Shown piece by piece: positions 16,050 through 23,612 of a DNA stretch of 64,000 bases. The notes under the pieces were generated by a model. That model did no database searches and was not told where the DNA came from. It saw only the letters and a program-made list of their open reading frames with translations. Position 1 is the stretch's first letter; every line of letters begins with the position of its first letter. A program made the position numbers and the translations under genes. Origin of the DNA: Sulfuricurvum sp. (lineage in GTDB: Bacteria; Campylobacterota; Campylobacteria; Campylobacterales; Sulfurimonadaceae); NCBI GenBank assembly GCA_028714915.1, contig JAQTLL010000003.1, positions 1 to 64,000 of the forward strand. Direction: 5' to 3'.

Positions 16050-16982
16050 ATGTGGCAAGATTATCCAGAACGATTGAGACTATATGAACAGCTTTTTGGA
16101 GTGGCTGAAAGAAATGCGCGTAAGCGCCTAGATAAGCCAATAAAGAAATTGAAGCCCTACGAAAAGTTTTTTCGTTTACTATCAATTGAAGGGCTTCAAA
16201 ATATTATAAAAATTCTTGAAAATGAAGGTGCTATCGAATCATTAAAATTATTAGAATATACCTTTACCCGTACTCCAATCGAAAATCTCGAAATTTTGGA
16301 AAAATATGATGACTACACTCTATATTATGATCCAACAGCATCTTCATCTGCTCGTTCTAAACAAAGATACCGCAAAAAAATTGATTCCCAAGTGGATCAA
16401 ATGTTAGAAATAGGAAGAAACAATATTATTGCGGCAAATGAATTTGATCAATGGTTAAGTGATATAGATAACAAGTATGGTTCCATAGATGAATTTAAAA
16501 CAATCGCACATGAATGTTTTTTTCAAAATGACAAACATTCCCTATCTGAGATTGAAAGAGAATTAGCATATCGAAAACATTTGAAGACAAATAAATTGGC
16601 TGTCATCAATAATCAAGATGCACTTGATCTAAACAGGGCACATATAGAAGAAATGTGTAGTGAATTTTTTAAAAATATAACGAACAACACAGAGCACAGA
16701 ACATTTGATCCACTTAATATTGAATCATTTTCATTACCATTTTCACCAAAAACAAAAGAATTATTTTTAGATTTATTGCATGAACAAATCTCTAAGAATC
16801 ATTTTGATAAAAATGAATTGATCGATTTTTTACTAGATAATTTTTACATTGTTAAAAACAAAATCTATTCTTCAATAATGAATTTAGATCAGCCAGTAAT
16901 AGCGTTTATTGCGAGAAAAAAACTATCAGAACTTCTTGATAAATTCATTATTAATTTGCACGAAAACCCCATTGACCTGTAG
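16050..16982 (+). CDS. Hypothetical 310-aa helical protein at right end of element
   Basis: I do not recognise the family. The protein is predicted almost wholly alpha-helical, rich in Glu, Lys and Asn, without signal peptide, membrane spans or Cys motifs. AAGG precedes the ATG at about 10 bases. It is the only plus-strand gene inside the inverted-repeat-bounded segment and ends 60 bases before the right repeat. A role in mobility of the element, or as separate cargo, is possible; sequence does not decide. Confidence 0.6.
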   Translation: MWQDYPERLRLYEQLFGVAERNARKRLDKPIKKLKPYEKFFRLLSIEGLQNIIKILENEGAIESLKLLEYTFTRTPIENLEILEKYDDYTLYYDPTASSSARSKQRYRKKIDSQVDQMLEIGRNNIIAANEFDQWLSDIDNKYGSIDEFKTIAHECFFQNDKHSLSEIERELAYRKHLKTNKLAVINNQDALDLNRAHIEEMCSEFFKNITNNTEHRTFDPLNIESFSLPFSPKTKELFLDLLHEQISKNHFDKNELIDFLLDNFYIVKNKIYSSIMNLDQPVIAFIARKKLSELLDKFIINLHENPIDL

Positions 16983-17041
16983 AAAGAATCTGTTCTAAAA
17001 AATTCCACTATTCTCTTGTATGTATGGAGGGGATCATTCGT

Positions 17042-17097
17042 ATTTTTGCTCGAATAAAACCCTCTTCACAAACCCCATGTTAACTGCTAAAATTTTC
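17042..17097 (+). repeat. Right copy of 56-bp inverted repeat
   Basis: This copy matches the reverse complement of 4605-4660 at 51 of 56 positions. Similarity stops abruptly on the inner side (before 17042) and fades on the outer side after about 17097. A shortened echo of its core, CTCTTCACAAA, recurs at 17297-17307. The inner and outer limits define a 12.5-kb segment. Confidence 0.85.
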
Positions 17098-17100
17098 CCA

Positions 17101-17121
17101 GTCGCGACCGAGAACGTTCTC
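17101..17121. repeat. Two adjacent perfect palindromes outside right inverted repeat
   Basis: GTCGCGAC (17101-17108) is followed after one base by GAGAACGTTCTC (17110-17121). Both are perfect palindromes and lie directly outside the right repeat. They could be protein-binding sites or the junction of an insertion target; no such pair is seen at the left end. Confidence 0.45.
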
Positions 17122-17273
17122 ACCTTTTAGAAAAGAGCCGTGTAAGACTAACGCACTCTTTTCGTTTACAGACAAAAATCCTGATCCGGTTTTTGCCACT
17201 GTCGTATTGTAAAAAAAGGCCCAATCAGAGGAGAATCTTCTGATGTTTGATTTTCGCACGATGCGAAGTCATG

Positions 17274-17306
17274 TTGTGAAGAGTGATCATGTATTGCTCT
17301 TCACAA
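17274..17306 (+). repeat. Hairpin in 5' leader of membrane-protein gene
   Basis: TTGTGAAGAG (17274-17283) and CTCTTCACAA (17297-17306) form a perfect 10-bp inverted repeat around a 13-base loop, 17 bases before the chosen ATG at 17324. The arm repeats the core of the 56-bp inverted repeat. It could act on translation of the downstream gene or be a recombinase site. Confidence 0.55.
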
Positions 17307-17323
17307 AAACCAAAGGAAAACGT

Positions 17324-17767
17324 ATGAATCATTTTAATCTTTTAGAGTGGCTGGCAACCTACAATGTTGGCTATCTCTTTATGGGTATCCTTATTATAGG
17401 CATGGCAGCTATATCCCTTGTAATGCTTGGAGTATTAATGGCATCAACCCTGCGCTTATTCAAAAAAGACACCCCAAAAGCAAACACGCTCGATCAAAAA
17501 CGTCTCATTTCACTCATCGATGAGCGTATCGCTTATCATACCAGAGGGGATGAAATGGAACGTATTATTTTCGGAGATAAGGAAAGCGTATGGAACGCTC
17601 CACACTACGCCGCACTAAAAGGAGAAGTGAGTGAACACCTGCGTGAAGCGGAACTGGAGAGTGCCATTATCTTGATTGAAAAACAGCGTCTCAAGCAATT
17701 GGAAATCGAGGAGTTGAAGTTGCGTCTGGCATTGGTGCAAAGAGGTGATCATCATGACCAACCTTGA
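17324..17767 (+). CDS. Single-span membrane protein, unknown function
   Basis: About 147 aa starting MNHFNLLEWLATYNVG. AAAGGA lies upstream of ATG 17324, so the longer frame from 17243 is rejected. One or two membrane spans (YLFMGILIIGMAAISLVMLG) lead a cytoplasmic tail with a charged coiled-coil-like end (EHLREAELESAIILIEKQRL). It overlaps the next gene and heads a run of small plus-strand genes to 19867. Confidence 0.6.
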   Translation: MNHFNLLEWLATYNVGYLFMGILIIGMAAISLVMLGVLMASTLRLFKKDTPKANTLDQKRLISLIDERIAYHTRGDEMERIIFGDKESVWNAPHYAALKGEVSEHLREAELESAIILIEKQRLKQLEIEELKLRLALVQRGDHHDQP

Positions 17768-18473
17768 TTATCAAATGGGTACCGTCCTCGTCTTTATCAT
17801 TTTTCTAACTATTATGGCAGGAATGGTTCATCGAAACTACATCAATCCTATGGCGGGATTAATTGTTTTTGTTAGCGTATTATGGGGTAATGACATTTGC
17901 AGCCGTAATGATCAAATAGCATTCTTTCACGATCATTTTGCAAAAGGTGATGAAATACTTTGTCGGGATGCTCAAATCCTATCAATCTCACAATCTAACG
18001 GATGGAGTATAAAAGAGCACTATGCTCTAAAAGGCAATAGAGGGATTGATCTATTGGAAGAGCAGTGTGAAGTCCCAAAATACGATACCCCCAACTGTAT
18101 CTCTATAGCGGGTCAGATCCTCAGCTCTATCGGTGCACTGGGATGGACGATCATCTTTTTCATCCGTGAATTTAAACGTCCTAGTCTTGAACGCGAAGAG
18201 AGCGAAACGTGGATTCAGGGTGCAGAATCAGCTACAAAAGAATACGTCACTGATCCTGAATTAAAAGAGTGGAGTGATTTTGTGGGAGATGTCCCTAAAG
18301 CTTACCTCAGAGCTGAACTCTATCCTTTCGATGAATTTGCCGCCAACATCGAGGCATTGCTGGAAAAACTGTTGTCCGGTGAACTCGACAAGATCGGAAT
18401 CGTCTACAACGATTCCCTAAGTGCTGTAGTGCTGAGTGTTAGAAAACAGGGAGAAGAACATGAAACATGCTAA
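17754..18473 (+). CDS. Three-span membrane protein, unknown function
   Basis: About 239 aa. Start 17754 has GAGGTGA at ideal distance. Hydrophobic segments near the N-terminus (VLVFIIFLTIMAGMVH, GLIVFVSVLW) and near residue 125 (ILSSIGALGWTIIFFI) flank a presumably periplasmic domain with several cysteines. The C-terminal 100 residues are soluble and acidic. It overlaps both neighbours, indicating an operon. I do not recognise the family. Confidence 0.55.
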   Translation: MTNLDYQMGTVLVFIIFLTIMAGMVHRNYINPMAGLIVFVSVLWGNDICSRNDQIAFFHDHFAKGDEILCRDAQILSISQSNGWSIKEHYALKGNRGIDLLEEQCEVPKYDTPNCISIAGQILSSIGALGWTIIFFIREFKRPSLEREESETWIQGAESATKEYVTDPELKEWSDFVGDVPKAYLRAELYPFDEFAANIEALLEKLLSGELDKIGIVYNDSLSAVVLSVRKQGEEHETC

Positions 18474-18675
18474 AACACTTTATTTGATCATTGCCATAGG
18501 AGGTGGTATCGCAACCGGTTATTGGATGCGTCCCCCTACATCGGAAAGCGGAGAAGCTATTTTAATCGTGGCTCTCTCGTTGGTCTTTATCGGCATTGCC
18601 GGCTTAATTGGTAAACGTTTAGGTAAAACCCCTAATCACCCTTATGAAAACAACCCTGAGCAGAGCGGTCAATAA
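18460..18675 (+). CDS. Small two-span membrane protein
   Basis: About 71 aa from ATG 18460, preceded by GGGAGAA. Two hydrophobic spans (TLYLIIAIGGGIATGYW and AILIVALSLVFIGIAGLIG) are separated by a short loop. It overlaps the preceding gene by 14 bases and the following WGR gene by 32. No known family. Confidence 0.5.
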   Translation: MKHAKTLYLIIAIGGGIATGYWMRPPTSESGEAILIVALSLVFIGIAGLIGKRLGKTPNHPYENNPEQSGQ

Positions 18676-18865
18676 CCGTCTACGATACTACCGTATCGAG
18701 TTGATCGATAACCTCTTTGGGGAGAGTTTGCTTATCCGCACATATGGAAGTCTCCTGCGCTCCTGTGCGACCCGAACCATAACAGAGGTCTATTCGAACA
18801 AATTCGATGCATACAGAGCCTATGAGAAACTACTAGAGCTAAAAACCCGCAAGGGCTATCGTTAA
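18644..18865 (+). CDS. WGR-domain protein
   Basis: 73 aa. The pattern RYYRIELIDNLFGESLLIRT, then YGSLLR and the C-terminal AYRAYEKLLELKTRKGYR, follows the WGR domain (named for its Trp-Gly-Arg core), though here the W is replaced (RTYGS). WGR domains occur in PARPs and in small stand-alone bacterial proteins and are proposed to bind nucleic acid. The whole protein is the domain. It lies inside the small-gene operon. Confidence 0.7.
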   Translation: MKTTLSRAVNNRLRYYRIELIDNLFGESLLIRTYGSLLRSCATRTITEVYSNKFDAYRAYEKLLELKTRKGYR

Positions 18866-18878
18866 AAAAGAGCGAATT

Positions 18879-19058
18879 ATGAAACGGCTCATTATCTGGG
18901 GAGGATTCTACCTCCCCGCACTGGTGTTGGCATGGAAGGCGCAAACACTCACCGACTATCTGCAAAGCATTGTCGGTGTAGTGCTGGGAGCACTGCTGTG
19001 CTATCTCCTCACCCATAGAGAAGTTCCGTGGGTGAGAAGTCTACTGGAGCGGTTTTAA
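18879..19058 (+). CDS. Small two-span membrane protein (59 aa)
   Basis: The reading frame MKRLIIWGGFYLPALVLAWK onwards encodes two hydrophobic spans (residues 3-19 and 29-45) and a basic C-terminus (HREVPWVRSLLERF). It follows the WGR gene by 13 bases and its stop lies within a palindrome at 19047-19064. Coding status is inferred from spacing and membrane pattern; there is no clear family. Confidence 0.45.
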   Translation: MKRLIIWGGFYLPALVLAWKAQTLTDYLQSIVGVVLGALLCYLLTHREVPWVRSLLERF

Positions 19059-19064
19059 CCGCTC
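19047..19064 (+). terminator. Palindromic stem-loop at end of small-gene run
   Basis: GAGCGGTTTTAACCGCTC is a perfect palindrome overlapping the stop codon of the 59-aa gene. A strong short stem is possible but no long T-tract follows, so it may be a weak terminator or an RNA-stability element. Confidence 0.35.
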
Positions 19065-19115
19065 TAGCAATAAAAAGAAAGATTGACATAACAATGAAAC
19101 AACAAAGGAAAGACG

Positions 19116-19445
19116 ATGTTAAAAGCATTAGTATTACTTGCCCTCATCTATCTGTTTGTGCGGATGTTCCTAAATTACAAAGCGTCACGATCTACTACGA
19201 AGACGTGGGAGAAGAGCCGCCGGAGCTTTATCAACGATTTCGATCTCTTCACCCCCAACGAGAATTCGTTTGGATCTCACCAAGACTACCGAGGGACGGA
19301 GATTAATCCTGCAACCGGTTTGCCGATGATGGGGTGTGTCGATGTCTGTGGTAACCCTTATGGGGTTGATTTGCACCACTGTGGCAGCAGTCATGGTTTT
19401 AGTGACCATGGAAGTAGTTTCGGAGGGTATGGTCATGATGAGTAA
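19116..19445 (+). CDS. Small membrane-anchored Gly/His-rich protein
   Basis: 109 aa with an N-terminal span (LKALVLLALIYLFVRMFL) and a soluble tail containing NPATGLPMMG then CVDVCGNPYGVD and a Gly-Ser-His-rich end. AAAGGAAAG precedes the ATG. The ATGLPM...D..GN.YG pattern recurs, as I recall, in small uncharacterised proteins of many bacteria. The antisense and overlapping frames here are shadows. Possibly metal-binding given Cys and His content (inference). Confidence 0.55.
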   Translation: MLKALVLLALIYLFVRMFLNYKASRSTTKTWEKSRRSFINDFDLFTPNENSFGSHQDYRGTEINPATGLPMMGCVDVCGNPYGVDLHHCGSSHGFSDHGSSFGGYGHDE

Positions 19446-19542
19446 AGCCAAACGTATTGCCGGAGTGTTACTCCTGATCGATGTGATCGTATTTGGCTCC
19501 GGTGCTCTGTATGCGCTGGTTATGAACACCTACGGAGGATAA
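19435..19542 (+). CDS. 35-aa single-span membrane peptide
   Basis: MMSKAKRIAGVLLLIDVIVF then GSGALYALVMNTYGG. GGAGGG at 19422-19427 is well placed for ATG 19435, which overlaps the end of the preceding gene. One hydrophobic span covers most of the peptide. Too short for homology claims. Confidence 0.4.
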   Translation: MMSKAKRIAGVLLLIDVIVFGSGALYALVMNTYGG

Positions 19543-19543
19543 G

Positions 19544-19867
19544 ATGAACATTATCCTCACCAACCATGCTCTCAAGCGTCTAAAAAAACGGTTCGGCATT
19601 AAATCCAAACCCACGGCGGTGCGCTACGCCGAATCAATAGTTCGCGGCGGTAAGTCTTTTGAGCTGGAGAAGGGATGTGTACGTTATCTCTATCTGGGAC
19701 ATAGCTATATCTTTACCAACACGACCAACACTGATGATGAGCAAGTATTGCTGATGCTCACCGCGTGCAATGATGATAAAAGCAGTGAATACTCAGTTTA
19801 TTATCAAGGGGAGCGAAAAAAACACTCCACCCTAAAACGATCTCGCTTTCAGCGTACGATCGCTTGA
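19544..19867 (+). CDS. Hypothetical 107-aa protein (DUF4258-like)
   Basis: A soluble basic protein starting MNIILTNHALKRLKKRFGI, with beta-strand repeats (VRYLYLGHSYIFT, EQVLLMLTAC). The H-x3-R-x3-R start resembles DUF4258/RelE-fold proteins, some of which are toxins, but the match is weak. It starts one base after the preceding stop and converges on an XRE-type regulator gene (8-base gap). A toxin-antitoxin link is not supported by orientation. Confidence 0.5.
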   Translation: MNIILTNHALKRLKKRFGIKSKPTAVRYAESIVRGGKSFELEKGCVRYLYLGHSYIFTNTTNTDDEQVLLMLTACNDDKSSEYSVYYQGERKKHSTLKRSRFQRTIA

Positions 19868-19875
19868 AATGAGAA

Positions 19876-20130
19876 TCAATCGACCTTAAAGAAATCGGTG
19901 ATGTCGCATTCGAGGATATGGGCGATTTGATAGAGGTGCTTTATGTTGAAGTGCTGCGTATTCAAATAGAGCTCTGATTGAGAGATGAGACCGGGGGACT
20001 TGAGATTCATGGCAAACGCTAGATCAAGCTGAGTGAGTCCATTGAGTTCACGAAGCGCTTTGACGTTTCTTCCGATACGTCGATAAAGCTCATCAACATC
20101 CTCTTGGGTAAGATCTTCCAATGTTCTCAA
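19876..20130 (-). CDS. XRE-family HTH regulator
   Basis: 84 aa. RRIGRNVKALRELNGLTQLD followed by LAFAMNLKSPGLISQSE forms the Cro/C1 helix-turn-helix at about residues 17-55. The last part (IYQIAHILECDITDFF-like) completes the five-helix fold. It is divergent from the secreted 455-aa protein gene, and the shared region holds a 12-bp inverted repeat that is probably its operator. It likely controls the neighbouring accessory genes. Confidence 0.8.
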   Translation of the reverse strand: MRTLEDLTQEDVDELYRRIGRNVKALRELNGLTQLDLAFAMNLKSPGLISQSELYLNTQHFNIKHLYQIAHILECDITDFFKVD

Positions 20131-20150
20131 TGCGGCTCCAAATAATTAGT

Positions 20151-20202
20151 TATTACTATTTGGAGTGTACTTATGTTATACTCCTTCGCACAAATAGTAA
20201 TA
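20151..20202. promoter_or_regulatory. Interrupted palindrome, likely XRE operator
   Basis: TATTACTATTTG (20151-20162) and CAAATAGTAATA (20191-20202) are a perfect 12-bp inverted repeat with a 28-base spacer; the spacer itself holds partially complementary GAGTGTA and TATACTC. It lies between the divergent XRE gene and the 455-aa gene, in place to control both. Single-site occupancy by dimers on each arm is the likely mode. Confidence 0.65.
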
Positions 20203-20239
20203 GCTATGTAAGCAGAAAAAGAAAGGAAAAAACTGCACT

Positions 20240-21607
20240 ATGAATTCAAAAAATATACTCTTAGCCTTAGCCATAAGCAGCGCGTTATACGCCGATCAAC
20301 AACCCATTTCCAATGCTTTTATCGCAGGGATGAAAGAGATGAAAATCGAAGTAAAAACGACTGATGCGTCCAATACCATTGAAGTAGTCACACCGATTGA
20401 AGAACTTCCCCTGATGGGAGGGGGAGTAACATATAAAACCCGAAGCGAAGATGCCAAAGATATGCTGGAGCGTCAGTGCTTCGCATACGGAGGAGATGTC
20501 TACTTTACCATCAAAGACAACTTCGGTGATACTCTAGAAGCACACAGTTTCGATCAGGGTAAAGTTAAATCGCTCTCACAAGAACAAAGAAACGAATACA
20601 CCAAACTCAAATCCGAAGATAAAAACTTCTTCAGTAAATCCCGCAGCGAGTTTCGAGAGTTTTTTACCGAGCAGCGTTTGAAAAAAAGGTTTATTGCCGA
20701 TACGGATGCACTTAGACCTCAGAACTTTTACTATGACACCTCATGTAAATCGATAGATAGCGGTAAAACCATCTATACCGCTAAAACCAAACGCTATCCC
20801 GACACCATGGTGGTCACATTTAATGAAGCGGTAGCAGCGGAAAACTTCACGAAGCCAAAGATCTCTAAAACGATTGAGTCGTTATTAGCTGAATATGTAA
20901 CAGAGCAAAAAGGGAATAAATACCTGATCCAGTATTCTCCGTTTAAAAGTCAAACGGAGATCGCGCGAGCGTTCTGCGAAGAGGCATCGGGTAAGCTGAT
21001 TGTTGAGGGGTATGAAACCAATATCTATGCCAAACCGGTCATGATGAAAAGAGAGATGGGGTGTGCCGAAATTGAACATCCGTTTGTATTTCGCATGCTA
21101 GAGCCATTCAAATATATGCTCCTCACCAACACCGCTCCGATGTATGCCAAAAATGTAAAAACCATGGAAGTGGATGTATCCGATATACAGATGAAAGGGC
21201 TTGCGCTCTCAACCGCAATGCTCCCTCTAGGCGCTCAAAGTGAAAACAATATCGGCAACCGAAAGTTGCTTTCCACCGTCTATAGCGACATAGGAGCAAT
21301 GAAGCTAGTGAACATACAAGAGATTGGTGGAAACAAGACCTACAAAAACTATAAAGTGCAAAACAATGAAGCGCGAGATATTACGGATGAGCGGTTTGTC
21401 TATTCTAATCTCAAACTTCCTCAATCGATCATCAATGCAAAAGGATCACTGGTACAACAATGCAGCCAATACGGTGCAGGGAAAGTATCGATCGATGGGT
21501 ATACCGCCACATGCAGCAGACAAGCGTATGGGAATCAATGCAGTGTGAATCTGATCTATATGCGTAATGATCAGTTCGCCGGACGTGAAGCAATCAATTG
21601 TAAGTAG
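20240..21607 (+). CDS. Secreted protein of unknown function
   Basis: 455 aa. A signal peptide is visible (NSKNILLALAISSALYA, cleavage near residue 19). The mature protein has scattered cysteines, concentrated near the C-terminus (QCSQYG, ATCSRQ, QCSVN), suggesting disulfides in the periplasm. No domain is recognised. GAAAGGAAAA lies upstream of the ATG. Divergent from an XRE regulator, and followed by a cold-shock-like gene. It could be a surface or conjugation-related protein, but nothing specific shows this. Confidence 0.65.
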   Translation: MNSKNILLALAISSALYADQQPISNAFIAGMKEMKIEVKTTDASNTIEVVTPIEELPLMGGGVTYKTRSEDAKDMLERQCFAYGGDVYFTIKDNFGDTLEAHSFDQGKVKSLSQEQRNEYTKLKSEDKNFFSKSRSEFREFFTEQRLKKRFIADTDALRPQNFYYDTSCKSIDSGKTIYTAKTKRYPDTMVVTFNEAVAAENFTKPKISKTIESLLAEYVTEQKGNKYLIQYSPFKSQTEIARAFCEEASGKLIVEGYETNIYAKPVMMKREMGCAEIEHPFVFRMLEPFKYMLLTNTAPMYAKNVKTMEVDVSDIQMKGLALSTAMLPLGAQSENNIGNRKLLSTVYSDIGAMKLVNIQEIGGNKTYKNYKVQNNEARDITDERFVYSNLKLPQSIINAKGSLVQQCSQYGAGKVSIDGYTATCSRQAYGNQCSVNLIYMRNDQFAGREAINCK

Positions 21608-21623
21608 TATTGGATTAAATACA

Positions 21624-22176
21624 ATGCGAGGAACGGTTAAATTTTACAACGCAGACAAAGGGTTCGGATTTATATTTTCCGATGGGTTAAAAGAGGATAT
21701 TTTCTTTCGAATCGGTGAGTGGAAACACCCATCGGTCCCCTCGGGGAATGATGATATCGAATTCGAACTTGGAGAGGATCAAAAAGGGTTTCGAGCTAAA
21801 AATATTCAACTCATTTTTTCTGCACAGGATAAACAAAACAAAGTACACGAATCCAAACATAAAGACGATAGGATTACATGTCCCTCATGCGGTAGAAAAG
21901 TGGTGCCACGAATGATTACCTATCGAGGCGAACCGGATTAAAACTCTCTGCCCTTATTGTGGCACTGTTATCAAAACATTCGACAACAACGAGTGTTTCC
22001 TTGTGCATATGTATGGCGATCGTCATCATAAACATTTAAATTTCATACGTGAGTTTAGGGACATGCAATTGAAGAGCAATAAGATAGGTAAAGTGATGGT
22101 GAAGTTTTACTATTGGGTCTCGCCGTTTTTAATCAAAGCGGTTCCAATAAATCGTAAGCTTCAACATAAGTTTTAA
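21624..22176 (+). pseudogene. Cold-shock-domain/zinc-ribbon protein, frameshifted
   Basis: ATG 21624 opens a CspA-type OB fold (MRGTVKFYNADKGFGFIFSD, with RNP1-like GFGFI), then a zinc-ribbon half CPSCGRKVVPRM and TYRGEP, and stops at 21939-21941. Directly after, in another frame from 21937, translation resumes sensibly as IKTLCPYCGTVIKTF and continues to 22176. The two CPxCG knuckles belong to one zinc ribbon, so one base gained or two lost near 21936 splits the gene. It may be a true pseudogene, a sequencing error, or recoding. Confidence 0.65.
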
Positions 22177-22207
22177 ACTGAAGTTAGCAGAATAAAAGCA
22201 GTTAACA

Positions 22208-22315
22208 ATGATCGAAAAATTCTTTGCCATTATGGCAAGCATTACCGTGTTGGAGATCATTACAAAAGTAACATATTTGTATTTGTATGAAAAAAATAAG
22301 CATAGCAATTCTTAG
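22208..22315 (+). CDS. Possible 35-aa small membrane peptide
   Basis: A short frame (MIEKFFAIMASITVLEIITK and on to a stop at 22315) has a hydrophobic core and lies between the frameshifted gene and the CBASS operon, with which it converges. No RBS of note. Weakly supported. Confidence 0.2.
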   Translation: MIEKFFAIMASITVLEIITKVTYLYLYEKNKHSNS

Positions 22316-22327
22316 TTGAAATATTTT

Positions 22328-23155
22328 TTATAACTCTTGATCAATAGTGAAACCAATAGTATTAGCATAAGCATTTAGATCAATTGCCGGGATAGTGCCA
22401 ATTGCTTGTTGGATATATCTAGTTAATTGAAGAAAAAATGATACTAATGAGTTTTCTGCATTACTGAAAGTAATTTCTCTAATGTTTCTAGTATTGTAAT
22501 AATCAGCTATTCTTTGATTGAAGTCTAAGTTCTTATAATCTTCTTGTCCATCATAATCAACATAGAAAAATCCATAGTCTGCGATACATCCTAAATCAAT
22601 ACCGCTAAGACCTATTTGTTCAGATAAATGTTTTTTAATAGTATCATTGTTGTCATGGGTGAAAGAATTAGTACTTGTGAGGATGCCGCCAATTATTTTA
22701 GTTAAACCTCTTGGTTCAATTTTATTCCCTGAATTAATCATATTTGTCGAGGTTCTTTTGAGTATTCTGACACTTTCAATTTTTTCAGCGGCATACTCAA
22801 TATAACTTTGCTTTCCAACGTTTCCCTGAATATCTGGTTTTACCTCGAAAACAGCGTAAACTCCCTCTGCTGGGATGTAATGAAAACCATTTTGTGTAAA
22901 GATGAAAGGAGTGTACCAGTTATCATAAATGACTATATCGATTTGTTGGCTTGTATTGCCTTCATAATCTATTACGATAGCCTTGTCCACACTATACCTA
23001 TTCGGCAAATATTTTCTTAACCACTCAATCCAAGCATTTTCTAAAGCATCTCCCTTAGAACCAGGATGCTCAATAAACTCTCTATTAGTGCTTAGCTGGG
23101 AAATCATTTGCCCTTGTAGGCCTTCAAACAATTTTTTTAAATCAATTTTACTCAT
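22328..23155 (-). CDS. CBASS effector candidate, DUF6602-like predicted nuclease
   Basis: 275 aa, last gene of the CBASS operon. The N-terminal region contains HPGSKGDALENAWIEWLRKY, QIDIVIYD and AVFEVKPD, i.e. an E-x-D-x-ExK arrangement typical of PD-(D/E)xK nuclease folds, and resembles DUF6602 proteins (assignment from memory). The C-terminal half is helical and could sense the nucleotide signal. It has no membrane span. Its start overlaps the JAB gene by 8 bases. In CBASS the variable gene is the killer effector, so DNA or RNA cleavage upon cyclic-nucleotide binding is the likely role (inference). Confidence 0.65.
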   Translation of the reverse strand: MSKIDLKKLFEGLQGQMISQLSTNREFIEHPGSKGDALENAWIEWLRKYLPNRYSVDKAIVIDYEGNTSQQIDIVIYDNWYTPFIFTQNGFHYIPAEGVYAVFEVKPDIQGNVGKQSYIEYAAEKIESVRILKRTSTNMINSGNKIEPRGLTKIIGGILTSTNSFTHDNNDTIKKHLSEQIGLSGIDLGCIADYGFFYVDYDGQEDYKNLDFNQRIADYYNTRNIREITFSNAENSLVSFFLQLTRYIQQAIGTIPAIDLNAYANTIGFTIDQEL

Positions 23156-23612
23156 AGGGATGCAGTCCTTTGTTGTTATAGATAGAAAATGTAAAATCTT
23201 TTACCTGTTTTTCGGTAATACTCAGTATCAAAAGAACAGGATTTGTGATATTGACAGTTTCACAATTGGCAATTTCAATCATCGCATTTAGGTCTGTAGA
23301 ACTATACATGCAAGAGCCATTTGGATGGGTATGCCATTCACCAATATAAAAATGCTTTTGACGATCAAAGAGGTTCTTGAAAACTTGTTTCATGCCGTCA
23401 ATACTTCTTTCAAATAAGTAGGCCATACCTTTTTGTTTATGAGGCAATAAATAATCTGTTATGTAAAGAGTCATTGAATCATCTGAATAGTAACCAACTA
23501 AAAAACCACCCGTCTCATAGGGATATTTTTCTATACCAATTTGAGAGATTTTTTTAAGCAAAGTCTCTTCTATAATTAGGCTTACTTGTTTATGCTGATT
23601 GAAAAATTTCAT
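23148..23612 (-). CDS. cap3: JAB/JAMM deconjugase of type II CBASS (Cap3-like)
   Basis: 154 aa. The zinc site HTHPNGSCMYSSTD follows the JAMM pattern HxHPx6SxxD, with the upstream Glu in YETGGFLVGYY. Cap3 enzymes remove CD-NTase from targets to which the E2-E1 protein has joined it. The start overlaps the stop of the E2-E1 gene by one base. Length equals that of known Cap3 proteins. All catalytic ligands are present. Confidence 0.85.
   Translation of the reverse strand: MKFFNQHKQVSLIIEETLLKKISQIGIEKYPYETGGFLVGYYSDDSMTLYITDYLLPHKQKGMAYLFERSIDGMKQVFKNLFDRQKHFYIGEWHTHPNGSCMYSSTDLNAMIEIANCETVNITNPVLLILSITEKQVKDFTFSIYNNKGLHPYE

Noticed and set aside
4605..17097. The 56-bp repeats as attachment sites of the P4-type integrase
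   Set aside because: They are inverted, do not match the tRNA-Leu 3' end, and lie 10 kb or more from that integrase.
19028..19306. 92-aa plus-strand frame overlapping the Gly/His-rich protein
   Set aside because: The other frame has a better RBS, a membrane span and a recurring motif; this one has neither.
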